Positions 5,778-14,294 of a DNA stretch of 16,964 bases are shown in pieces. The DNA is taken from assembly GCA_036257535.1 (NCBI GenBank), contig DATAFJ010000233.1, forward strand, positions 1 through 16,964, given 5' to 3'. The DNA is from DATAEE01 sp036257535. GTDB lineage: Bacteria > Acidobacteriota > Vicinamibacteria > Vicinamibacterales > 2-12-FULL-66-21. Each line of letters starts with the position of its first letter. The stretch's first letter is position 1. A model generated the notes under the pieces. That model did no database searches. It was not told the origin of the DNA and was given only the letters and a program-made list of their open reading frames with translations. Both the position numbers and the translations under genes were made by a program.

Positions 5778-7439
5778 CCCAGTCCTAACATTGTCGGGCT
5801 CGATCACCCAGTCGCCCGGCGCCAGCTCGACGCCGGCGATGAGCTCCGTGCCGAGGCGAATAAGATCTCCCGTCGAATCGGCCTTGCGCAGCCGATACAG
5901 GCGGTTCTCATCGACGACGAACCATTCGGGGAACTCGTTGAGCCGGACGTAATTCCGATCGAAGTTCAGCACGCGCCGGTGCCGCGCGTAGTCGAAACGG
6001 ATCGTGACGGGTGATGGCGACACGACGCTCAGGTGCAGGCGATCGCCGTCCCGGACCGCGCCGAGTCGCATCCCGGACCGCCAGTGGTCCGGACGCGCAC
6101 CCTGGCTCTGCATCAACGCGTACAGCATCGCGGTGCGGTTGAAATTGCCTTCCCCGTACCAATATTCCACGTGTCCGTCCGGCCGCTGCATGTCGAGCAT
6201 CACCTGCGTTTCGGACTCAATCCAGTCGAGCACTGCCGGTTCGGGCTCGCGTGCCGCCAGATAGATGGCGCTCTCGATCGCGTCAGCGTAGCCGTCGAAC
6301 GAACCAAGCGGCAGCGCGGGGTCGGCGCGAGGCTCCCAGACATGGCGGCGATACTTCGGCAGGTTCCTCAGAACGCGAACGACCGCGTCGCGGTAGCGCA
6401 AGTCTCCCGTGCATTGATAGAACGCGTAGACCGCCCCATACACATAGCCCCAGTTGTCCGACAGTCCCTTGTCAACCGGCTGCAGCGTCGCCGCGTCGAC
6501 CTCGTTGAAGAGCAAACCGTCGGCGTTCGCCGACTCGAGAATGCGATCCAGCATCCGCGCGATGACCGGCTGCCATTTCGCGGCACGCGCGGTCTTCCAG
6601 CGCCGCTCGTTCGCGTATTGCAGCACGAGCCCAACGACGAGCTCGTTGCCGTGATCGCGGAGGCGAAGGCGGCCGTCCCCGGTGTGCTTCGCAAAGTCCC
6701 ATTCCTTGCTCGGAAACCCGTGATTGCCGGGCAGGACCTCGTCGACGTACGCGTCGGCGATCCGGCGCGCCCAGTCCGTGAATCGTGGATCGCCCGTCAT
6801 CGGCGCGAGCCGTGCGAGCACCTGGAGATAGTCGCCGTTGAGCTCGGAGTCGGAGGCCGGCAGGCGTCCGAAGCGCGACTCGACCGGCGCCCGCTCCATG
6901 GCATCGGCAATCATGTCGACCATGCGCGTGTACCACGGCGTGCGTCCTAGGTACTCAGTGACCGACACGAGGCCATCCTTCGCGTACTCTCCCGCGCCGA
7001 AGAAGCTCGGCGGACCGAGACGGCCGGTCGCGAGGTCGAGATTGCCCGGGATCGACGCCTCGGCGCTCGTGAAGCGGACCTCGTTCCGCAGCATCTCCAT
7101 CATCCGGCCGCGGTACAGCGCCGGATCGGTGAGGTGCGACGTGAGAATCAGATAAGGGTAGAGATCCGCCCCGGAGTTGTGCGGCGTGTATTCACGGGCG
7201 GCCGGCTTCGAGGCGCCAGGGGGTGTTATGCGATCGGGGAGCAGCAGCGTGCGCTCGTCTGCATGAGCCAGCCAGGCCCGAAGCAGCCGATCCATCGCCG
7301 AGACCGCACGATCGAAGCGCTCCCCTCTTTCACGCGCGCGACCGGCTAACGTCGAGGGCTGCTCGGCCAGGCCGGCGGCAATCGTCGCGATCGCGAGGAG
7401 CCCCGCGACCCGGAGAAGACGCAAGGCGCTGCACGGCAC
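5724..7439 (-). CDS. Exported putative alpha/alpha-barrel protein (possible glycosidase)
   Basis: A 571-residue protein with a hydrophobic N-terminal segment (LRLLRVAGLLAIATIAAGLA) resembling a signal peptide. Most of it is helical, with repeated hairpin-like blocks rich in Trp, Tyr and acidic residues (RRWKTARAAKWQPVIARMLD, GYVYGAVYAFYQCTGDLRYR, FDGYADAIESAIYLAARE, HVEYWYGEGNFNRTAMLYAL). This matches the general pattern of six-hairpin glycosidases and lyases, but I cannot assign a CAZy family. A beta-rich C-terminal part follows (about 480-571). The GTG start lies 5 nt after the stop of the GH44 gene, so the two are co-transcribed and probably translationally coupled; the next in-frame ATG would remove the export signal. 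Its 3' end overlaps the convergent DUF6265-like gene by 54 nt, and the last 20 or so residues look like a read-on extension. Function inferred only from fold and neighbour. Confidence 0.75.
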   Translation of the reverse strand: MPCSALRLLRVAGLLAIATIAAGLAEQPSTLAGRARERGERFDRAVSAMDRLLRAWLAHADERTLLLPDRITPPGASKPAAREYTPHNSGADLYPYLILTSHLTDPALYRGRMMEMLRNEVRFTSAEASIPGNLDLATGRLGPPSFFGAGEYAKDGLVSVTEYLGRTPWYTRMVDMIADAMERAPVESRFGRLPASDSELNGDYLQVLARLAPMTGDPRFTDWARRIADAYVDEVLPGNHGFPSKEWDFAKHTGDGRLRLRDHGNELVVGLVLQYANERRWKTARAAKWQPVIARMLDRILESANADGLLFNEVDAATLQPVDKGLSDNWGYVYGAVYAFYQCTGDLRYRDAVVRVLRNLPKYRRHVWEPRADPALPLGSFDGYADAIESAIYLAAREPEPAVLDWIESETQVMLDMQRPDGHVEYWYGEGNFNRTAMLYALMQSQGARPDHWRSGMRLGAVRDGDRLHLSVVSPSPVTIRFDYARHRRVLNFDRNYVRLNEFPEWFVVDENRLYRLRKADSTGDLIRLGTELIAGVELAPGDWVIEPDNVRTGSGLGLAFEHEPFGVFAG

Positions 7440-7444
7440 GCGCC

Positions 7445-9172
7445 CTATCTTATAACTCGAAGATTCGCCGGCGCGGAGGGCGGCAGGCTGGAGCTCGCTG
7501 GCACGACAAAGAGCGTAATGCTCTGCGCGGGGAGCGTTACCGAAAGGCTGTTCCCGCTGAAGTTCACGTCCGCAAGCCGATTGATCGCATTCGCCGCCGT
7601 CAACTGCCAGACTTGCGTCGTCCCTCGGTGCGAGACGTTCGCGAGGTTGATCGTCACAGGCGTATGGCCGCTCAGGTGCTTGCTGATGACCATGACCGTC
7701 AGCGCACCATCGGCCGAGCGCTGGCCGGCAAACGCGGAGACGACGTCCGGGTTCGGCACGGTGGCAGCCACGCTCGTGTCGCCGAACGTCGACCTGTTGC
7801 CGTCGTAGTTCCGGTACATCTTCATCGCCTTGTAGGTTGGCGTGCTCGACGCGGGCGTGGCCCAGCGCGCGCCCATGTCGAGTCCTTCGCGCCCGAAGAT
7901 GCCCCAGATGTCTGCCTGGGCGGTGGCACCGTTGATGTGATGCTCGGCGCCCCAGTTGTACTCAGTGACGCCGATGCCGGTGCCTGGGTAGTGCGTGTTC
8001 ACCCAGTTCCTCAGCCGCGGAATGAGCTGAACGCGATCGTTGATCCAGGATTCGTCGACGTACGTGGGGTCCCACAGCGACCGCGTCGAGCGGTTGCGCC
8101 GCAGCTGGGTCGCCGTGGAAACGTCATCGCTGAACTCGTTGTTCTGCGGATAGTAGTGGACCGTGAAGATGTCGAGGGTTCGAAGCCCCGTCGCCGTGTG
8201 GTTCCGACGCAGCTCGTCCAGCAGCCATGGCAGGTAGTCCGCGCCGCCGTGATTGCTGCGGTCGGGCAGGAAGCCCCAGCCGTGAACGCTGCCGTACTGC
8301 TGGTCGAAGCCGCTGAACAGATACCCGCTCCAGCCCCACTCTTCGGGCCCGACCACGAGCGCCGTGGGATCGACGGACTTGATCATGGTCCCGTACTCGA
8401 TCATCCGGTCGCGGACTTCGTCCATGGCGGCGCCGGTCGGATGCACGTCGCGGTGCGTGGCGTGCCAGATGCTCGGCTCGTTGTCGAGGATGTAGTACCT
8501 GAGGCCGCCGTTCGCGTTCGTGCCCCAGCGGCCGACCAGATGTTGCACCCACCCCCGTTGAAACGACGCGCTCGATGGCACGTTGGCGTCGTTCGGATCG
8601 TTGCCGGTCACGAACTGCCCGTTCGTTCGCACGCCGTTCCCTGCATCCGGAAACCACTGCCAGTCGTTGCCGGTCTGGGGTCCGTACTTCGCGATCGAGA
8701 AGCTCGCGAGCTTGCTCCGGCCAGGGCCTACCTTCGCGACCCACGGGATCGTCGGAATGGTCAGCATCGCCCTTGCGCCGGCGGCGCGAGCGCCCGATAT
8801 GACGCTGTCGCCGCGCTCGCCTGCCGTCGCGCTCGCGTCGGCGATGCTCTGGTAGTACCAGTCGTTCCCGCGGTTGTCGGCGTTCACCTGCCAGTTGTAG
8901 CGCGTCGTGTTGTTGCCGCCGTTCCGGTTCAACGGACTGTTGAGGTCGTTCAGCTGCGCAGTTGTCGCGTGCGCAACGCCGTACACGTTCGGGTTTATCG
9001 GGCGACGGTTCGCGTTGGCATCGACGTTAATGGTGACGGGCGGGTTCTGCGCGCTCGTCGGAATCGGATACAGCAGGAGAAGAACAATCGCTGCCGCGAT
9101 TCTTCCGACTCCGCAACGCGCACGCAGAAATGTCACGATGCGCGTCGGCAACGCAGGATTCGTGCCGGGCAT
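7445..9172 (-). CDS. Family GH44 glycoside hydrolase (endoglucanase/xyloglucanase type), exported
   Basis: GH44 enzymes are retaining endo-beta-1,4-glucanases and xyloglucanases. Residues count from the ATG at 9172 (575 aa). A long signal peptide (hydrophobic 23-36, likely cleavage after PTSAQ near 42) is followed by VDANANRRPINPNVYGVAHA, the family's first strand. The catalytic acid/base is Glu232 in YYILDNEPSIWHATHRDVHP and the nucleophile is Glu404 in GIGVTEYNWGAEHH, so both are intact. The C-terminal beta-sandwich of the GH44 unit runs to about 557 (SITLFVVPASSS). The final SLPPSAPANLRVIR reads like the first strand of an Fn3 domain and then stops. The start is uncertain: GTG 9136 would give a more compact signal peptide, and neither start has a clear Shine-Dalgarno. 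The upstream ORF extension overlaps the ABC gene and a repeat and is not used. First gene of a pair with the putative alpha/alpha-barrel protein. Confidence 0.9.
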   Translation of the reverse strand: MPGTNPALPTRIVTFLRARCGVGRIAAAIVLLLLYPIPTSAQNPPVTINVDANANRRPINPNVYGVAHATTAQLNDLNSPLNRNGGNNTTRYNWQVNADNRGNDWYYQSIADASATAGERGDSVISGARAAGARAMLTIPTIPWVAKVGPGRSKLASFSIAKYGPQTGNDWQWFPDAGNGVRTNGQFVTGNDPNDANVPSSASFQRGWVQHLVGRWGTNANGGLRYYILDNEPSIWHATHRDVHPTGAAMDEVRDRMIEYGTMIKSVDPTALVVGPEEWGWSGYLFSGFDQQYGSVHGWGFLPDRSNHGGADYLPWLLDELRRNHTATGLRTLDIFTVHYYPQNNEFSDDVSTATQLRRNRSTRSLWDPTYVDESWINDRVQLIPRLRNWVNTHYPGTGIGVTEYNWGAEHHINGATAQADIWGIFGREGLDMGARWATPASSTPTYKAMKMYRNYDGNRSTFGDTSVAATVPNPDVVSAFAGQRSADGALTVMVISKHLSGHTPVTINLANVSHRGTTQVWQLTAANAINRLADVNFSGNSLSVTLPAQSITLFVVPASSSLPPSAPANLRVIR

Positions 9173-9255
9173 TCGGGCCGCAGCCCCGTCGATTTGGCCG
9201 GTGACCGGGCAACGAGACGACGAAGTTGTCTGCGGCGCTGGAACAGATTTGTGAG

Positions 9256-9276
9256 TTATCCGCGTATTCCGCGGCC
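9256..9276. repeat. Isolated degenerate copy of the AATCCGTGTAATCCGTGGCC repeat
   Basis: TTATCCGCGTATTCCGCGGCC matches the array core from 2595 onward at about 17 of 21 positions; half the changes are T to C. Its last base coincides with the last base of the stop codon of the ABC gene (9276-9278, minus strand), so the repeat begins at a stop codon as at 2343. The remaining intergenic sequence to the GH44 start (9173-9255) shows no other feature. Confidence 0.55.
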
Positions 9277-11099
9277 TATCCGTACGCCGCAGCCTGGATG
9301 CTGTACAGCTCCGCGTACTGCCCACGCCTGGCCATCAGCTCGTCGTGGCTGCCTACCTCGACGAGACGTGCGCCGTCGAGGACGACGATCAGGTCGGCCA
9401 TGCGCACGGTTGAGAATCGATGCGACACGAGAACGGTGATGCCGCCGCCGTCGGCGTCGCCCTTCCTGCGCGACCCGGCGGCGTACCGCTCGAAGAGAGC
9501 GTGCTCCGTCTCGGCGTCGAGCGCCGCCGTTGGCTCGTCGAGCACGAGGAGCAGCGGACGATCGCGCATGAACCCGCGAGCGAGCGCGAGCTTCTGCCAC
9601 TGCCCGAACGACACCTCGACGCCGCCGGGCCACGTCGGGCCGAGCTGCGCATCGAGGCCGGACGGCAAGCGAGACACGACGTCACCGGCGCCGGCGCGCT
9701 CCACGGCCGTCAGCACCGCCGTCTCGTCGTCCAGCCGTGGCACGTCGCCGATGCCGATCGTCTGCCGCGCTTTGAACTCGAAGCGGAAAAAATCCTGGAA
9801 CGCGCCCGCCATCCGCGCGCGCCACGCGTCCGCCGGCACGCGCGCAAGCGGCGTCTTGTCGAGCAGGATCGCGCCTGACGTCGGCTCGTACATTTTCGCC
9901 AGCAGCTTGACCAGCGTCGTCTTTCCCGCGCCGTTTTCACCGACGAGCGCCACGACCGAGCCCGCCGGCACCGAGAGCGAGACATCGTCGAGGACGAGGC
10001 GCGACGTGCCCGGGTACGCGAACGACACGTGCTCGAGGCGAATGCCCTCGCGCAGGGCCGCCGGCACCGGCAGATCCGCCGATGACGCGGCCGAAGCGGC
10101 GTAGTCCTCGAGCCACGCGAGGCGGCGGGAGCCATCCATCCAGAACCCTCTGAGGAATCCGATCTCGCCGACCGTCGCGCCGATGTACGCGGACAGCCGC
10201 GACCCTGCCGCCAGAACGAGAAGCACGTCCGCGGGCGGCGCTGCCAGCCACGACGATACGAAGACGATGGCGCCGACGTAAGCCGCGCCGAAGATCGCCC
10301 AGGCGAGCGTGTGCCAGGCCGCCGACCCCCAGCGCGCGGCGGCAATCGGCGCATATCCACGCTCCCACGCCTCTCTGCGCTCCGTGACCAGGCGATTTCC
10401 GATGCCCGTGACCCTCACCTCTTTGCCGGGCGGTGCCGTCGTGGCGACCATGAACAAGTGGCGAGCGAGTCGATGGGCTTGCGCACCGCGCTCCTGGGCC
10501 GCGCGCTCGACGGCGGGCCTCCACGTCGATGCGACGACCGTCGGCAGCGCCGAGACCGCGAGCAGCACGAGCGCGGGATGAATCGACACGAGGAGCGCGA
10601 TCGTCACGCCCAACCGCAGGATCCATCCACATGTCGAGAAGAGCGACATGTACATGTGATCGAGCACGAAGATCTGATCGCGCAGCATCGCGAGACGATC
10701 GAGATACTCGGGCCGCTCGTGATGTGCGATCGTCGCGACCGACGCCTGGAGCCGGGCGACGTGGCTCTCGAGCGCGATCGTCACTCTGTCGCGGAAGCGC
10801 CGTTGCACGCGCATGCTGACCGTGGCCAGAAACCACGTCGCCGCCGCCGTCAGCGCGAGTCCGATCGCCGAGCCTGTAATCAGCGTCGGCCTGCCTTCGA
10901 TAACGCCCTTTCCGAGCAGCATCAGCCACAGCGCAAGCAGCGCATCCGGGAGCGCCGCGAGCTGCGACAGGATGAACGCCAAGAGCATCAGTCTCGGCTC
11001 GTGGCGATAGCCAAGCTTGCAGAGGCGCCACATCGAGGAAAGGGCAGGCGGGAGCTCGCCGATCGCGTTGGCCTTAGCCGCCTCAGGCGAGGACGTCAT
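9276..11099 (-). CDS. ABC exporter half-transporter (membrane domain + ATPase), second of a pair
   Basis: An inner-membrane exporter subunit of 607 residues. The membrane domain is about 35-320 with hydrophobic spans near 36-64, 75-94, 157-190 and 262-300. The ATPase has Walker A GENGAGKTT (387-395), Q-loop Gln435 (AGAFQDF), Walker B LLLVLDE (516-522), D-loop AALD and H-loop His560 (LVSHRFS). Its signature motif is degenerate: VSFGQ (496-500) instead of LSGGQ. The ATG at 11099 is preceded by GGAGGG 8 nt upstream. It overlaps the end of the first half-transporter by 17 nt, so the two are co-translated and probably heterodimerise. The substrate is unknown; no precursor peptide, peptidase or biosynthetic gene is adjacent. 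The Q-loop region FQDFFRFEFKARQTIGIG places it in a poorly described group of multidrug- or peptide-type exporters. Confidence 0.9.
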   Translation of the reverse strand: MTSSPEAAKANAIGELPPALSSMWRLCKLGYRHEPRLMLLAFILSQLAALPDALLALWLMLLGKGVIEGRPTLITGSAIGLALTAAATWFLATVSMRVQRRFRDRVTIALESHVARLQASVATIAHHERPEYLDRLAMLRDQIFVLDHMYMSLFSTCGWILRLGVTIALLVSIHPALVLLAVSALPTVVASTWRPAVERAAQERGAQAHRLARHLFMVATTAPPGKEVRVTGIGNRLVTERREAWERGYAPIAAARWGSAAWHTLAWAIFGAAYVGAIVFVSSWLAAPPADVLLVLAAGSRLSAYIGATVGEIGFLRGFWMDGSRRLAWLEDYAASAASSADLPVPAALREGIRLEHVSFAYPGTSRLVLDDVSLSVPAGSVVALVGENGAGKTTLVKLLAKMYEPTSGAILLDKTPLARVPADAWRARMAGAFQDFFRFEFKARQTIGIGDVPRLDDETAVLTAVERAGAGDVVSRLPSGLDAQLGPTWPGGVEVSFGQWQKLALARGFMRDRPLLLVLDEPTAALDAETEHALFERYAAGSRRKGDADGGGITVLVSHRFSTVRMADLIVVLDGARLVEVGSHDELMARRGQYAELYSIQAAAYG

Positions 11100-12891
11100 A
11101 CTTCGTGCCCTCCTCGTCTTCGGTTGCGGCGAAGCGCTGCGCCTGGAGATCGAACATCGTGCGGTACCGGCCGCGGAGAGCCATCAGCTCCTCGTGCGTG
11201 CCCAGCTCGACGACGCGGCCGTGCTCGAGCACGCAGATGCGGTCGGCGTGCCGCACGGTGGAGAATCGGTGCGAGATCAGAATCGTCGTGCGGTTGCGGG
11301 TGGCTTCGAGAATCCGATCGAAGATTTCCGCCTCGCCGCGCACGTCGAGCTGAGCGGTCGGCTCGTCGAGAAGCACCAGGCCCGCGCCCTGCTGGACGGC
11401 GCACAGCGCGCGGGCGAGCGCCACGCGCTGCCATTGCCCCCCGGACAGGTCGGTGCCACCTTCATATCCGCGCGCGAGCACCGTGTCGAGCGACGCGAGA
11501 TGAGACGCTCCAGCCAGTTCGAGAGCGGCTCGGACGGCTTCGGCCGGCGCGCCGGCAGGCGCGACGTTGTCGCGGAGCGGCAGCTCGAAGTGAATGAAAT
11601 CCTGGAACACGGCCGCAAGACGGCCGCGCCAGGATTCCAGCGACAACTCGCGGAGATCGATTCCGTCGATTTCGATCGCACCTCCCTGCGGGTCGTACAG
11701 CCGGCACAACAGCTTGGCGAGCGTCGTTTTTCCGGCGCCGTTCTGGCCGACGATCGCCAGAGAAGATCCAGCCGGGATGGTGAGATCGAATCGATCCAGG
11801 ACCGGGGCCCCGCCGGGATACCCGAACGTCAGATCGCGGAACCGGATCTCGCGGGCCGGCATGGCGGCCGCGGCGCGGTTCCCGGAGCGCAGCAAACCGG
11901 CTGGTTTCATCGCCGGCTCGAGTCGCAGCACGGCCGCCACCGGCGCCGACGCGCCCTCGAGCGCCCAGTTCAGCCCGCCGAAGGCGATCATCGACACGCC
12001 AATCGCGCTCTGCGCGAAGACGACGACCTCGCCAAGGGTTCGGCTGCCGTCCGCCGCGGCGGACGCAAGCGACCAGAACACGGCGACGTTTGCAACGACG
12101 ACGATCAACAAGCTCCAGATGACCGGCTTTTCACGCAGCCGTGTCGCCTCGTACTGGAGCGCGTGAAGCCGGGTCCGCCGTTCGACGAATCGACCGAGCG
12201 TCCAATCCGCGAGGCCAAACAAGCGCAGCTCCTTGGCGGGCGCCGGATCCACCGCGAGGCGATAGGCGTACTCGGCGTCACGCTGTGCCGCGCGAACCCC
12301 TTCGGTGTTGCGATCGAACCACACCGCGCTCTCGCGAAGCAGCCAGTGCGTCGCGAGCCACGCGCCCGCGAGGACAAAGGGCGCCCACCATGCGTACGCG
12401 AAGAGGACGACGGCGCATGCGAGGCCACCGAACAAACCGACGAGCCCGTCCGCGATGAAGTCCATCGAGATCGACAGCGGCGGCCCGGTCATGCCGAGGT
12501 CGAAGTCGCGGGCGACCGTCAGATCGCTCGTCAGCGCCGGATCCTCGAGATGTCCCATGCCAGGCGGGCGCACGCACGCCTCGGTAAGCCTGTCGTACAA
12601 CCATGCCGACGTCCGGTCGCCGAGGTTCAGGCTGATCGCCTGATGGATCGGCGGCAGCACCTGGAGAAGGAGGAACAGGACGCCAACGAAGAGGAGCGGG
12701 CCGGCAAGGCTGCTGCCGCGCTCGACCGCGGCCACGAGGACGCCCATCGCCACGCCGAACATCGCGGGCAGCACGCCGCGCGCCACGAGCACGGTCCACC
12801 ACACTGTGGCGAGGGTCGGATCAGCCTTTGGAAGAACGCTGAAGAACTTCCATTCCTTGCTGTCGAACAGGCGTCGGAGCATGGCTCCCAT
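11083..12891 (-). CDS. ABC exporter half-transporter (membrane domain + ATPase), first of a pair
   Basis: A 602-residue partner of the downstream half-transporter. The membrane domain is about 28-320 with hydrophobic spans near 30-55, 62-80, 148-184 and 256-278. The ATPase is fully canonical: Walker A GQNGAGKTT (382-390), Q-loop Gln430 (AVFQDFIHFE), signature LSGGQ (482-486), Walker B LVLLDE (505-510) and H-loop His541 (LISHRFS). Because ATP sites form between subunits, the site using this LSGGQ should be normal while the other is altered. The start is ATG 12891 or ATG 12882; neither has a good Shine-Dalgarno. The gene is divergent from the ada-like gene across 63 nt. A link to DNA-alkylation stress is possible from position alone but unsupported. 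Confidence 0.9.
   Translation of the reverse strand: MGAMLRRLFDSKEWKFFSVLPKADPTLATVWWTVLVARGVLPAMFGVAMGVLVAAVERGSSLAGPLLFVGVLFLLLQVLPPIHQAISLNLGDRTSAWLYDRLTEACVRPPGMGHLEDPALTSDLTVARDFDLGMTGPPLSISMDFIADGLVGLFGGLACAVVLFAYAWWAPFVLAGAWLATHWLLRESAVWFDRNTEGVRAAQRDAEYAYRLAVDPAPAKELRLFGLADWTLGRFVERRTRLHALQYEATRLREKPVIWSLLIVVVANVAVFWSLASAAADGSRTLGEVVVFAQSAIGVSMIAFGGLNWALEGASAPVAAVLRLEPAMKPAGLLRSGNRAAAAMPAREIRFRDLTFGYPGGAPVLDRFDLTIPAGSSLAIVGQNGAGKTTLAKLLCRLYDPQGGAIEIDGIDLRELSLESWRGRLAAVFQDFIHFELPLRDNVAPAGAPAEAVRAALELAGASHLASLDTVLARGYEGGTDLSGGQWQRVALARALCAVQQGAGLVLLDEPTAQLDVRGEAEIFDRILEATRNRTTILISHRFSTVRHADRICVLEHGRVVELGTHEELMALRGRYRTMFDLQAQRFAATEDEEGTKYDVLA
11108..11113 (-). promoter_or_regulatory. Shine-Dalgarno of the second ABC gene, inside the first
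   Basis: GGAGGG on the minus strand, 8 nt before ATG 11099, lies within the end of the upstream ABC gene. It confirms the 17-nt overlapping start. Confidence 0.65.
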
Positions 12892-12954
12892 TCAGGATGA
12901 GGCGCGAGAATTACCTGTCGTTTTTCCGGTGGCCGTCCCCGTTGCGCTGAAGCG

Positions 12955-14088
12955 ATGATAGCGCGCATGATGCCTGTAACAATGCGTTCGACCTCGGACC
13001 CGAAACCCGTCCCGGGGCTTCCGGGTGATCCGCAGCCACTCCCGCTTCTGCCTTTGCCGTCGCGCGCCGAGATGGAGCGCGCGTACCAACTCTCGGACGC
13101 CTCGTACGACGGCGTCTTTTTCCTGGGCGTCAGGACCACCGGCATCTTCTGCCGGCCGTCGTGCCCGGCGCGCAAGCCGAAACCGGAGAACGTCGAGTTC
13201 TTCGCGATGCCGAAGGACGCGCTCTTTGCCGGCTATCGCCAATGCCTGCGATGCCGGCCGCTCGAAGGCAATCAGGCGCCGGAATGGGTCAGCCGGCTGC
13301 TCGAACGGATCGAGCGGCAACCCGACGTGCGCATCAAGGAGCGCGAGCTCCGCGACCTGGGCGTCGAACCTGCCCGCGTTCGCCGGTATTTTCTATCTCG
13401 ATATGGCTTGACGTTCCAGGCGTACTGCCGCGCCCGGCGTCTGTCGCGCGCGTTCGAGCGCATCCGCGACGGCGAAGCGCTCGACGACGCGGTGTTCGAG
13501 ACCGGTTATGAATCGCACAGCGGCTTCCGGGAGGCGTTCCTGAAAGCATTCGGTCAGCCGCCGGGCCGCTCCGCCGACGCCTCGTGCATTCGGCTCGCGT
13601 GGATCGACACGCCGCTCGGTCCCATGGTTGCGGGCGCCACGGACAAGGGAGTGTGCCTGCTCGAGTTCACCGACCGGCGCATGCTCGAGCACCAGCTGAC
13701 GACCCTCCAGCGGCGATTCAAGGCGGCGCTCGCGCCCGCGGACCATCCTCATCTGACGGCGCTGCGCACGGAGCTCGCGGAGTACTTCGCCGGCACTCGC
13801 AGGACGTTCGACGTGCCGATCGATGCGCCGGGCACTCCATTCGAAGAACGCGTCTGGCGTGAGCTGTCGCGGATTCCGTTCGGCGAGACGCGGTCGTACG
13901 AGGAAATCGCGCGGAACGTCGCGACGCCGGCCGCCGTCCGCGCCGTGGGACGTGCGAACGGCATGAACCGCCTCGCCATCGTCATTCCCTGCCACCGGGT
14001 GCTGAACAAGAGCGGCGAGCTCGGCGGTTATGGCGGCGGGCTGTGGCGGAAGCGGCGGCTGCTGCACCTCGAGCGCTCCGGCGCATAG
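12955..14088 (+). CDS. ada: Ada-type methylphosphotriester-sensing regulator / O6-alkylguanine-DNA alkyltransferase
   Basis: A cytoplasmic suicide DNA-repair protein and transcriptional activator of 377 residues with all three Ada modules. The N-terminal zinc domain has Cys66 and Cys70 (TTGIFCRPSCPAR) plus Cys97 and Cys100 (RQCLRC); Cys66 corresponds to the residue that accepts methyl from DNA phosphotriesters. An AraC-type helix-turn-helix region spans about 107-200, with the second motif FETGYESHSGFREAFLKAFG. The C-terminal alkyltransferase (about 212-375) has the acceptor Cys346 in AIVIPCHRVL and the preceding PAAVRAVGRANG helix that inserts into DNA. ATG 12955 gives the longest form, with a proline-rich N-terminus of about 37 residues. 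ATG 13072 (residue 40, MERAYQLSDASYDGVFF) agrees better with common family starts, so the true start is uncertain. It is normally induced by its own methylated form. The neighbouring genes are not known ada partners (no alkA or alkB seen). Confidence 0.93.
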   Translation: MIARMMPVTMRSTSDPKPVPGLPGDPQPLPLLPLPSRAEMERAYQLSDASYDGVFFLGVRTTGIFCRPSCPARKPKPENVEFFAMPKDALFAGYRQCLRCRPLEGNQAPEWVSRLLERIERQPDVRIKERELRDLGVEPARVRRYFLSRYGLTFQAYCRARRLSRAFERIRDGEALDDAVFETGYESHSGFREAFLKAFGQPPGRSADASCIRLAWIDTPLGPMVAGATDKGVCLLEFTDRRMLEHQLTTLQRRFKAALAPADHPHLTALRTELAEYFAGTRRTFDVPIDAPGTPFEERVWRELSRIPFGETRSYEEIARNVATPAAVRAVGRANGMNRLAIVIPCHRVLNKSGELGGYGGGLWRKRRLLHLERSGA

Positions 14089-14102
14089 GTCCGCAAGCGC
14101 AC

Positions 14103-14137
14103 GAACCTGTTGCCGTCGCGACGAAGTCGTCAGGTTC
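14103..14137. other. Inverted repeat downstream of the ada-like gene
   Basis: GAACCTG (14103-14109) and CAGGTTC (14131-14137) form a perfect 7-bp stem around a 21-nt loop. The loop contains a competing small hairpin (GACG and CGTC around AAGT). It lies 15 nt past the stop and could slow or end transcription, but no T-run follows, so it is not a standard intrinsic terminator. Confidence 0.3.
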
Positions 14138-14294
14138 CGACGCGCCGCAAGTGACTCGGACGCGCGGATGCTCGCCACTTCCCCATTTGCCAAGCTGAGC
14201 CTTTCAGGCGCAACACACACTCGACCTACGGTTTGCGCGGGATCGGCCGGCATGCCTGTCGCTTGGGCCCGACGCGGTCGATAACCCGGCTTCA

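Noticed and set aside
9173..9325. Upstream extension of the GH44 ORF
   Set aside because: It overlaps the end of the ABC gene and the repeat relic, and would put about 50 polar residues before the signal peptide.
7223..9439. 738-residue plus-strand ORF opposite the GH44 gene
   Set aside because: Arg/Val-rich antisense translation without motifs; the GH44 reading has both catalytic glutamates and a signal peptide.
11017..12900. 627-residue plus-strand ORF opposite the ABC genes
   Set aside because: Antisense to intact Walker A, signature and Walker B motifs; composition typical of shadows.
14103..14137. Intrinsic terminator after the ada-like gene
   Set aside because: The stem is 7 bp with a 21-nt loop and no following T-run; kept only as an inverted repeat.
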